A stretch of DNA of 57,017 bases from Ichthyophonus hoferi (taxonomy: Eukaryota; Opisthokonta; Ichthyosporea; Ichthyophonida; Ichthyophonidae), in assembly GCA_002751075.1 (NCBI GenBank), contig NAOQ01000162.1, positions 74,980 to 131,996 of the forward strand, in the 5' to 3' direction. The notes under the pieces are model-generated. The model ran no database searches, was not told the DNA's origin, and was given only the letters and a program-made list of their open reading frames with translations. Positions 47,653 through 57,017 of this stretch are shown piece after piece. The first letter of the stretch is position 1. Each line of letters opens with the position of its first letter. Position numbers and translations under genes: made by a program.

Positions 47653-47846
47653 GTTGATAAATATATATATATATAAAAGCCTATATACAGCCCCCTCCCT
47701 ACGATTATTATATTACTAAAGGTAGCGAGAGTAATAAAATATAGTATATGATAGCCTATTAATATATACATGTATACATGTTGTTTTAGTTATATTTTAA
47801 TCTGATTCCCATTGGTTTACGTTGATTGGCGGTTACTTAGGGTGAA

Positions 47847-47865
47847 CGCGGCGTGTTATTATTGG
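47847..47865 (-). promoter_or_regulatory. ERSE-like element upstream of HYOU1
   Basis: On the HYOU1 sense strand: CCAAT, nine bases, then CCGCG. The animal ER stress response element is CCAAT-N9-CCACG, so there is one mismatch at identical spacing. It lies about 195 bp upstream of the start codon of an ER chaperone. In animals NF-Y binds CCAAT and ATF6 the CCACG half. Whether that holds in this organism is inference. Confidence 0.4.
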
Positions 47866-48889
47866 ATCTCTAATTTAATTAAACGTAATTCAATTAAGTA
47901 TTCAAACGCTATTGGCTTCAAGGTTGGTGACGACCGCTTTGAAGTCAATAGGAATTGACTGTCGTTTTCTGCTATAATAAGAGATGAATGTATATGTGAT
48001 CAGTAAATATAAAATAATAATCACAATGGTAAAATTATTTAATAAATTAATCAAATTGGTATAACTAATTACACAAATATTATTAACTTTTAGGTATGCC
48101 AATATAAGCTACATAAGACTAATGAGTAGGGTAAGATAAAAGCATGAGAACACGAGATCCTAAAAATCATTGGAAGCTAAAAGCTTACCATATTTGTATT
48201 GAGGTTAGTTATAAATATAATATGCCATGTATTGGTAAATTATATATTATACATTATATCCATGCATACATACAATCATACTATAATACTATAATAAACA
48301 TATATATGCATTACATGTATACATATATTCACATATACATATATAGATGTGGCTTAGGATTAATCGGGAATTTAAAAACTATTTGTTAAAGTATTTCGTA
48401 TGAACCGTCTATTTTCGGATTGTTATACGTTCTCATGATTGGTTGATGGTTACTCGAATTAAAAAGTATCCCCTTCTTATTGGATGATATTTTTTGTGGT
48501 TACGCTTTTTCAAAAAGGGGATATTTGTTCGTACCAATTAAATCCTGTTTTTAATAATAATATTTCCATTTAAAGTTTATTCCTATTGATTACACCAAAT
48601 CTAAAAAGGTGTCATAGTTATGTCATCACCTATCTAACACCTACCCATCTATCCAATATATTATTACAAAATATAATATATTTAACACTGAAATTTTTAA
48701 TTAATTTAAACATTTCTTTACATAGCCATAACCAGTTAATATTCTTAGCCATTATTATAAAATATGTAGTCTGGAAAAATAGTTATTGCTATCTATTGGT
48801 GTTAAATGATCGATTAAAACAAACCAGCCAATGGCTGAGGTCCTGCAACTGCATGATAAGCCCTTTCAGATCATAAGTTTCGAGGTCCA

Positions 48890-49080
48890 AATAGCTCATC
48901 GCTTAGGCATCTTGTTTAAGACAGGCCCTGTTGACTTGTTTAATAATAAAAACATGTCTTAGTATATACACACTCGATGTATGCAAAAGGATACATTGAA
49001 AAACTATTTAATTCGGTATTCCTTCTTCTTCTAAGTGAATATAAGTCACGGGAACGCTCCTATCTCCTCTATTATTCCCA
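48890..49080 (-). repeat. Interspersed repeat family B, copy 4
   Basis: Same orientation as 24,350-24,640. Shared blocks are TTTAATAATAA, ACATGTCTTAG, TATTTAATTCGGTATTCC, CTTCTAAGTGAATATAAGTC and GGGAACGCTCCTRTCTC. Confidence 0.65.
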
Positions 49081-49762
49081 ACATTATATTATATTATTTC
49101 ATAGCTTACTATGTTATGAATGTGTGTGCGACCGGATGAATCCTTCTTAGACAATTCTTTTTCCATTAATCATTATACTAATATAGGCTATATGCCATTC
49201 TAATTGAAAGTCAGTGAGCTGCAATTTTGCGTTTCCATTATTTACTCTGTATTTCCAACTGATAATCCAATATTTATTAAATTCTATCAGAATATATCAT
49301 AATATATCATACTATGTCATACCAAATCATATTATAAATTTCCCATAAAGTAGAACATTACAATCGCATTTAGAAATTGGATCATACTTGCGATCAGTAT
49401 TTAGTCAAAGGTACCAGCTTAAATCATATTAATCATCAGTTAATCTTAAAGATTAATATTTATCGTCAATCACTTATAACTGTAGTAACTGATCAATAAT
49501 TAATCTTTACGATTAGAACTACTATTGGCCAATACTTTGTTTCTAATCGAGATTTGATTGCCTAAAACGACACCAATATTTTATGCAATCCGTACCGTGT
49601 ACACGTGTTCACAATTGATAATATATCATATATTACTATACTATCTATTATATTGGTATTATATAGAAGGTTTAGTGTGATAGAAATAGAAAACAAGTAT
49701 TCTCGGTGCAAGATAAAGAATTAAAATTTAAGTTTAAAAGATAAAGACTATTAGTTAGAATC

Positions 49763-52700
49763 ATGGATGAAAAAGATATTAGAGCGCTGGTAGAGCAGGC
49801 TTATGATGATGTCAGTAACGCCATGTCAGAGTATGTGCGTGTATATATCTATATCTATATATATGTATGTATGTATGTGTATATATGTGTGTATGTTTGT
49901 ATATGTGATGTGGGTGTGTGTATTTGTGCATGTGTGGTGTTTGTGTACATAGATAGGTATGTGGGTATGTCTACGTATGTGTGTATGTACATACGTATAT
50001 GTATCTATATGTAGGTAGGTAGGCATGATAGTATGCATGTGTGTGTGTATGTAAATGTATACAAGTGCACAAGGCTTGAAGATGTTGAGCATTTCTTTCT
50101 CTTTTTCTCCCTCTCCCTCTTTATATTTATGTGCAGGGTGTATACCTTTGTTTTATACTATACTATAGCTGTTACACCCTATAATATAGAATAAAAAGTA
50201 TTCATTTGCAAATATAATAGACGATATGATAGTTCATATTGAAAGAGTTGCATGTATATAAAAATATGTATGTATGGCCGCCTAATAATAAAATATATTT
50301 AATTGAAATAAACATTATATCTCAGGGAGAATATAACAAATATATCTGATTTGACACGTTAAAGACTTTTTCCATGACCAATCATATTAAGATATTTATA
50401 TACAGAAATGATAGTTATAAGAAAACAAAACACATTGCTTACATCACGCATATACATACACAAATATAGTGGAAGTAGAAAGTGGTTTAGGAATAGTGAA
50501 TGAGAATATATTCTATGTATCAATCATTCGAGTGTACATAGATATAAATAATGCTGAGATAAACCTATACATAAATACATACACATATATATATGCATTT
50601 ATACTTTAATCCTCGATTTGGGTTGGGTCTGGTAAAGATTAACACTACAAAGACCACTAGCGTGGTACCACATATAATTAGTTATATCATAAATAAATGT
50701 AATATCATAATAGTACACTATATACTTTAATCTACAATCATATTGTTATTCCCTTGACACTCTTGTTTTGAGTTTGATGGTGTATATGTATATATATATA
50801 TAAGTGTGCTATTGCGTTTTAGGTGTAGTTATTTGCTGCAATGTGTGTATACATGGGCTATATATAGTATGTATGCTAGTATGGTAGTGTGATAGTTTAT
50901 ATGATGTTAGGTATGTGAGTATATATGACAGCATGATATGATAATAGTATGTATGATAATATGTATGTTAGTATGGATAATATTATGTATTATAATATAT
51001 ATGATAGTATGGCAGTATAATAGTGCATAGTCATCTTATAATATACATAAAATAGTATGCATATTTATTTGCGTGATTGGATGGTTTAGATTAGATTTGC
51101 ATAATAGTACCTGTGTGCCACATACCAATTTATTAGATTATATTGTATTATATTATACTATTCTATATTATACTTTTCTATATTATCCTATCTTTTCTTA
51201 TCTTATATTCTATTATATTCTATTATATTATTTTACATTGATGAAAATTAATTGAGACTGTTTATTTAATTACTTCAATCTAGGAATTAATCTATTCACT
51301 ATCTAACAGGCCATTGGAAAAACCCAAGGAGGAGGAGGAGATGGCAATGAGGTGGGTGGTAATGCTAGAGCATGCTTTATATACCAATGGTTGTTACTGT
51401 TTAGTTTTAATTTAATTTAATTTTTCTTGTTTGATACAAGCTATTTAAATTGAAGGAATCAAAGGGCACGGATGCTTGGCAGATGATATATATATGAAGC
51501 AGAACCTGATTGTATACTACCCACAGGTTCAAGCCTAAAATGGAAGCTTGGAAAATCAGGGCTATGAGGTATGTGACATGATATTGTAAGATATTCATAT
51601 GATATGATATTAAATGGGTTAATATGTTATGTGAGGATATGATATAATAAGGCAGGATATAGTATATATGATATGGTATGATTGAATATGTTACGAGATA
51701 ATATTTTATTATATGGCATTTAAATATTATTTGGCCAATCTGTTTCTCCTCTAATTAGTAAGTAGGTGTAGAGTACATATACATACATATACGTATTATA
51801 AACATTTATACATCCTATAATACATGTGTTAACATACATGCATAATATCCTATATATCTTTTCAGGGGTGAATTATCCAGTACTCTTGATTCTGGAGTCA
51901 ACCCCGATGATCTATATTTTGGATTCACCGCGTCCAATAAAACCATTCTACGCACTCAGATTACTGATCGTAGTCCAGTGGTTGACAAGGTACGTGACGT
52001 ACTGTACTAAAATTGGAAAGGTAGTGTTATTGTAGTATACTTGCATTTTTCGCTCTGCGGAGGGAAAACAACTCTTCATAAGCGACTAAGCTCTAATCTT
52101 AACAATTGATCTGCGATTTCTGCTAATCTTAATATCCAATCACGTTAATGTTACACGCCGATAACAGTATTTTCAGGGTTGTAAATAAATATATCATAAT
52201 AGGTTTACCACCATATTATATTTCTGACTAATGTTTTAAAATATATTTTGATGTATTAACACCATAACAATAAGCATGCTAATGTCAAAATCATATTTAA
52301 AACTACACATCTTTGCATATTTATGCACATATACAAGCATAGTTAGTTCACATAATAGTTATCTATGTATTTATATTAATATTTTGTTGAATATTTTATT
52401 CTAAAATTTGGTGTTTTTATCTTGAATTATGAGTTATATATGTTGCTGATAATAACATACTTTCCTGGACTATACAGTAAACCATAATTATCGAATTCTG
52501 TGTACTTTTATACTCACCCATGCATATACATAATCTAATTAATTAAAATTTATTCCGAATTAACTAACGATTGATGGGTTAGTTAGTGACGACATCGGGT
52601 AAAGAGGAAGGTAAACCCTCCCTAATGGTGAAGCAGAAGGTAGGTTGGTGTATAAGTATGATAGTATGTGTAATAGTATGCATGATAGTATATATATGGC

Positions 52701-55242
52701 TGGATGAATGGGTATTTTAGGGGGTATAGGAAGGTATGTGGTGTCGTAAATTGAATGATTTTGTTTGAAAAAAAAAAACAGGCCTGACTCTTCCTCTTTC
52801 AACACATCTATATAAAACATATATATATATATAGGTTGTGAAAAAGGACACAGCAGGTGAGCAGTGGTTTTCCATCCCCGCCCAGGAATTAACCCCTGAC
52901 GTGAAGAAAGAACTGCAAATATTGAAGATGAGAGGTTATATAGACCCCAAAAGACACTACAAAAAGGATAAACAGACTGGACTACCCAAATACTTCCAGG
53001 TATTATTATTGTTTTTTAAAGCATACCCTATCTTATTCTATCCTATCTTATCATACCTTATGCTATCCTATCTTATTCTAAGTATTGTTGGAGGGTACAT
53101 ATAGATATCTCTTAAATATAAAATTATTACCTTGCATATCTATACATCGTATTGACATTGTAATTAATAATTCTTTATCGTCTTCATTCAAAGTATGCGT
53201 TTAAATTTTAGCGGGACTTAAGGACTGGTTCATGTTATTTATTTGTATTTTAATATTAATATTGTTGATATTATCTTATCGGTTCTGTTGTAGCATGGTT
53301 GTTTCTTAAGACAAGACACCTTATGAATGATAGCACGTACACACATAGATATACATAACTCGTGTTGCATATTTGTATTATATTATTTTTCATTATTTAT
53401 TATTTTATCGGTTGTAGCATAGTAGTTATGTTAGAGAAAACACTTGCACTATAACTATATATATATGTGTGTTGGGAGATGCATAGGACGTATGTATATG
53501 CATGAAAAAGCAAACAATTAACTAGTGTAGTTTATGACTGGGGGCCCATTGATGTATGCGTGTATATAATTGGTTCTCTATTTATATGTATGTGTATACC
53601 TGTATGTGTATGTATATAAAGTTGGTACAATTCCTAGTGGGTCATATTTAATATATATATACCGATAATTACTTGAAATGAGAGACAAAGAGTAGTCTCT
53701 CCATGAAGTAGGACTGAAACTTTTTGAGAAAATTTGGTTACATTAAGCATCTAGCCCTAGAGATTATGTAACAGTCTGATAATATATATATATATTATCT
53801 TGTTATCTTGTCCCTCTCTATCTACTCCACAACTCCACACTATTTTCCCGTTTCCTTTTCCTCTCCTTTTCTTTCTACTACTGTATGATATTAATGTTAA
53901 GGTACAAATAGCTAGATAGATGATACTAATGATAACGGCGGTTATTATCTATCAATGGTAAGGTTACTATGGATTTATTGGTTTGTGTAAGTAGACGTCT
54001 AAGTAATCTAGCAATTAATTTGAATAGTCTTTAAGGAATAAAGTGTTTCAATTTTATTTGGATATTTATTATGAGCCATTCCCTCATCAATGAGGGTTTT
54101 CATCAACACTTCTCTAATTTATTGCTGATTAATTACCATCAGCTTATTGATTCATGGTGACTGATTCTAGTACTAATTGATTACAGGGGTTGTTAGGTCT
54201 GGAATCAACCTCATGTGATTTGAATGATAATGATGAGATTGATTTATTAGTCGAGGTTATAGCTAATCATATATTATTTTGATCCAAGCATTGATATAAT
54301 TTGATCAACGGATAATTTATAATCCTCGCATTCAATCAATTAATATATCAATAAGACTATCATACTAATACTAAGAACCTACCAGATGGGAACAGTGGTG
54401 GCTGGGCCTACCGAGTTCTTTTCTTCTCGCTTGGTTAACAAGGATAGACACCGCTCTATGGTGGATGAGCTGTTGGCTGATGTACAGGTGTGTATGACTT
54501 TTACAACTTTATAGTGTATTGTAATAGTTTATTGCATATAGTTACGTTATGCAGCTCTCTATCCTGTATTACTGTGTGATTCATTCCGACTTGGACTAAA
54601 TATTTAATGCCAATAGGCTTTACTAATTTTTTCATCTAAATGCATTCTTGCTAAATTTCTATCCCTAACGATTCATGTTGGACTATTACGGTCCTAATTT
54701 GCTATTTCTTCTTGTTTTTGTTACTAAGCATTTTATCTCATCCATGCTATTATGTAAAACATTAATATATAGCATTTTACAATACAATGCAATACAATAC
54801 AATACCATTTATTAAAATATAATAGAATACAATATTATGTGGTACAATACGTATATTTCATCTGATTACTAATTTGTTTATATGTTCATTATAAACCTTC
54901 ATTCGTAAGAATAACTGATACATTATTATTCGTATTCTTACATTTATCAATGAATAGTTTTATATTTTTATTACTGCACTTTAGCTCATTAATGTCTTAT
55001 GAACTTATTAAGACAATTTTCCAATTACACCTTATCACCCAACCCAATCACAAACCTGCCTAACACTACTAACATCTTATCCTGTATTGCAGACTAAGCA
55101 ATACGCTAAGAAGCAGTTCACTGCTTTGCAAGAGAAGGCTCAAGGTGGTGGAAAGATGTCATATAAGAAAAGACAGCAGACTAAGGTTCCCTCATGGAAG
55201 AGACAAGCTGATGCCATGGCCAAAAAACCCAAAAGGAGATAG
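49763..55242 (+). CDS. FCF2: rRNA-processing protein FCF2 / DNTTIP2 C-terminal domain protein
   Basis: Nucleolar SSU-processome factor required in yeast for early pre-rRNA cleavages on the way to 18S rRNA. The seven exons are 49763-49830, 51310-51351, 51527-51568, 51866-51989, 52835-52999, 54386-54487 and 55093-55242. All introns are GT-AG and the phases are consistent, giving 230 aa (yeast Fcf2 has 217). The Fcf2 domain fills the C-terminal two thirds: EQWFSIPAQELTPDVKKEL, LKMRGYIDPKRHYKK, GLPKYFQMGTVV, FFSSRLVNKDRHRSMVDELL and a basic tail with KYAKK-like and KMSYKKRQQ segments ending KKPKRR. The N-terminal exons are charged, with a run of glutamates (KPKEEEEMAM). The start MDEKDIRALVEQAYDD has no in-frame ATG nearby upstream. 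Intron 1 contains a long GT/AT/TATG microsatellite (about 49,835-50,060), and intron 5 contains family G copy 2. It is head-to-head with HYOU1. Confidence 0.93.
49835..50060. repeat. Compound TATG/GT microsatellite in FCF2 intron 1
   Basis: Mixed TATA, TATG, TGTG and TAGG units over about 225 bp directly after the exon 1 donor. Long open frames on both strands here (Tyr/Val/Cys or His/Thr repeats) are artefacts. Confidence 0.9.
53240..53455. repeat. Tandem duplication in FCF2 intron 5
   Basis: TATTTGTATTTTAATATTAATATTG through TTATCGGTTCTGTTGTAGCATGGTTG (53,238-53,315) is repeated as ATTTGTATTATATTATTTTTC through TTATCGGTTGTAGCATAGTAG (about 53,370-53,428). Both copies carry GTTGTAGCAT, a potential acceptor. 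Confidence 0.65.
53885..54292 (-). repeat. Interspersed repeat family G, copy 2 (in FCF2 intron 5)
   Basis: Reverse complement aligns along nearly its whole length with 33,862-34,205. It additionally contains a perfect hairpin, CCCTCATCAATGAGGG, at 54,081-54,096, absent from copy 1. It ends about 95 bp before the exon 54386 acceptor. Confidence 0.8.
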
Positions 55243-56173
55243 AGGATAGAGATGAGGACATGATCATATATAACCATCTTAGGCATTATAGTGTTACGTT
55301 ACGTCACCTGGTATACTATATTATACTATGTCTAGTATTAAATTGTTTTATTTTTTAGTTTACAATATGGAAATATCAGTTATGATGTAGTATGGTATAA
55401 CAATATAGTATGATACTGAGTTTTGATATTTTTTGGTAACATGATTTTTTTTTTAACTTCAGGTTTTAGTTACATATACCTTGTGCTAAAACATTTTTAA
55501 TAGATTGACTTGGTTCACACTATTATGTCTAATATGAAATTAGTCTATTATTTGGTTTATAATATAGTCATATTACCAATTCTTATGCTGAGTACTATTA
55601 AATACAAAAATAATTATAATTTTATATTAAATATAACAGAAATATTTGCCTCTTAATACCTTTGACAATTTAATACTTCAGTATTACACTTCGACTGATA
55701 TACCGGTCACTTTTCAAGTGCTGGTATTGGTATAACTGTTGATATGGAAAAATATAGCATAAGAATACCCTGTCTTTGTCTTAAGCCATCGCCCTGACAA
55801 TATGCATGTCAGGTGATGGACTATAGGGTTAAAAAGACTAGAGGCCTCATCGTAACCACACAGGGGTTAAGTTATATCATTCTAAACACATTTGTATGTG
55901 AAGCAGTGAGACCGAATTTGAATCAAAATGTTCGTTTACACCAGTATAAGGCTAAACCTAGTGAAGACGAGATACCTAGAAACCTATTAGAGGGACTAGA
56001 CGTAAGGTCTGATAATAACGAGTAAAGCGGCAGCGACTACGAATCAGTCTGTTGCACTGTGACAGATTTAAGAGCAACTAGCTAGAGCCTTAGCTTGCCC
56101 TTTACCTGCCATAACAGCCAGATCGAACTCAATACAGCAAATAGTCCTATTTACAATATTAATTTTTCTGAAG
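55243..56173. other. Intergenic region with a family A copy
   Basis: After FCF2 there is AT-rich sequence with no gene to about 55,680. At about 55,765-55,965 a diverged family A copy follows: CCCTGTCTTTGTCTTAAGCC, CTATAGGGTTAAAAAG, TTCTAAACACATTTGTATG and AGTGAGACCGAATTTGAATC. The 70-aa frame at 55,813-56,025 lies inside and just past this repeat and is probably not a gene. Confidence 0.6.
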
Positions 56174-56992
56174 ATGCAGTTTTCAGTGCCTTCAAATCGT
56201 ACATATCAAATAGTTGCGGTATCTGCCCTGATACTATATGTCAATAACATCATTTATATTCAAATGAGCACATCAAGATTTTCTGTTCCCACAGATACAC
56301 AAGATGAGTGTTCAAAGTTTCTTTCGGACAAAGAGACTTCAGAAAAGCTTGCGTTCAATGAGAGCTTACACCATGGTCAAATGAATGATCTGTTCAATGA
56401 AGGATTTGATATGCGTGCCCATGTGTGCATAGCTTCGGTTTCATATGGACGGCCAGTATTACTTAACTGTACTCTATTGTCAGTGATTGGGCATCTATCA
56501 AATTTTGAGAAGGAAGTTATTTACGAGACTATAATGGTTGATTGTGGTAAATCCGATCTACAGTTTTTGCAAGAAATGCAGAATAAGCATAATATTACTA
56601 AGCTAATGGTAACCAAATATAGTGAAGGAATTGCTTCTAATTTTAGTGCTGCATTTTTCGGTCTCTGTCGTTCACAATTCATCCTGACCGTTGAAGAAGA
56701 TTGGGACTACAACGGACCCGAAGATTACCAAGCAATTATGATGGCAAAAGAATTATTAAATGCAGTACCTAAAGTGTGGGGTGTAATCGTACGCCTAGAC
56801 GATTGGTATGATCAAACTGTTCCCAACCCAAATATTATAAAAAACCTCACGAGACCAATACAATTTCAACGCCACTGCTACCAAAGCTCTTGGGGAGCAT
56901 ATGCAAATGGGGTCAGTCTCTACCGCTTTTCTTCCATGTACTATCGTGCTTATAAATTCAACATACATTTTATGGCTTGTAATGCCGTTTGA
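56174..56992 (+). CDS. Glycosyltransferase-like type II membrane protein (possibly incomplete at window edge)
   Basis: Open frame of 272 aa. A short basic/polar N-terminus is followed by one hydrophobic segment (about residues 11-30, QIVAVSALILYVNNIIYI), then a stem and a globular domain, the Golgi signal-anchor layout. The catalytic-domain look comes from VCIASVSYGRPVLL (about 84-97, a beta strand opening a GT-A fold), IMVDCGKSD (about 120-128), NFSAAFFGLCRSQFILTVEEDWDY (about 156-179) with EEDWD in the place of a DxD metal/nucleotide-sugar motif, and CYQSSWGAYANGVSLYRFSSM (about 235-255). Several NxS/T sequons lie in the lumenal part. The family cannot be named; GT2-like or a related GT-A family is the best guess. 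The frame stops 25 bp before the window end. GTAATG within the last codons could be a donor, so a further exon outside the window is possible. Confidence 0.7.
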   Translation: MQFSVPSNRTYQIVAVSALILYVNNIIYIQMSTSRFSVPTDTQDECSKFLSDKETSEKLAFNESLHHGQMNDLFNEGFDMRAHVCIASVSYGRPVLLNCTLLSVIGHLSNFEKEVIYETIMVDCGKSDLQFLQEMQNKHNITKLMVTKYSEGIASNFSAAFFGLCRSQFILTVEEDWDYNGPEDYQAIMMAKELLNAVPKVWGVIVRLDDWYDQTVPNPNIIKNLTRPIQFQRHCYQSSWGAYANGVSLYRFSSMYYRAYKFNIHFMACNAV

Positions 56993-57017
56993 ATATAAGT
57001 AGTTGTACATAGCGTTA

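Larger units (their letters stand above)
47653..49762. other. Divergent intergenic region between HYOU1 and FCF2
   Basis: About 2.1 kb between two head-to-head start codons. It contains TA-rich sequence just upstream of the HYOU1 ATG, several CCAAT boxes on the HYOU1 sense strand (around 47,812-47,865 and 47,910), family B copy 4, and TATCATAC-type simple repeats near 49,290-49,330. No gene is seen. Short frames at 47,902, 48,144 and 48,586 are AT-rich with no domain. Confidence 0.6.

Noticed and set aside
49826-50092. Open frames on both strands after FCF2 exon 1.
   Set aside because: They are GT/TATG microsatellite translation inside intron 1.
55813-56025. 70-aa frame starting MMDYRVKK.
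   Set aside because: It mostly overlaps a family A repeat copy that is non-coding elsewhere.
1-57017. CRISPR arrays, operons, riboswitches, prokaryotic terminators.
   Set aside because: No regularly spaced repeats and no prokaryotic gene organisation; this is spliceosomal eukaryotic DNA.

Overview
The window is nuclear DNA from an AT-rich, intron-rich eukaryote. It has spliceosomal GT-AG introns (27 of them straight through one gene), long AT microsatellites, degenerate Ty1/copia pieces, two assembly gaps and no operon-like packing. The gene families are pan-eukaryotic: an SLC25A34/35-type carrier, 40S RPS9, an ER HSP70 of the HYOU1/GRP170 class ending in KDEL, and FCF2/DNTTIP2. An opisthokont-side protist such as an ichthyosporean would fit the style, but the sequence alone does not prove the lineage.

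Layout. 1-3.1 kb: a two-exon mitochondrial carrier (+). 3.4-5.5 kb: broken copia fossils and an LTR. 7.6-9.0 kb: an intronless MFS transporter (+). 12.4-16.4 kb: an unrecognised multi-exon gene (-) with a Thr/Ser/Asn/His-rich low-complexity middle. 16.4-21.3 kb: repeats only. 21.3-22.7 kb: RPS9 (-, four exons, much more GC-rich in codon use than its surroundings). 22.7-34.9 kb: a repeat-rich stretch holding an N gap, several interspersed repeat families, a 290-bp inverted repeat, a solo-like LTR, a copia fossil and two doubtful small ORFs. 34.96-47.65 kb: the HYOU1-type chaperone (-). I resolved 29 phase-consistent coding exons (951 aa) plus one possible 33-nt cassette exon. 47.65-49.76 kb: a divergent intergenic region with an ERSE-like element on the chaperone side. 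49.76-55.24 kb: FCF2 (+, seven exons, 230 aa). 55.7-57.0 kb: another repeat copy, then a type II membrane glycosyltransferase-like ORF (+) that may run past the window edge.

The genes do not form one pathway. HYOU1 works in ER protein folding, RPS9 and FCF2 both belong to small-subunit ribosome production, and the carrier and the MFS protein are membrane transporters.

The most interesting signal is not a new enzyme system. It is a recurring structural pattern in HYOU1: at least four introns, probably five, carry diverged tandem copies of sequence straddling a splice junction (exon end plus intron start, or acceptor plus exon start). One copy coincides with a potential in-frame 33-nt exon. 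A sixth, perfect 176-bp copy abuts an N gap and may be an assembly artefact. Short tandem duplication across exon-intron boundaries may be how introns in this locus grow or new exons arise.
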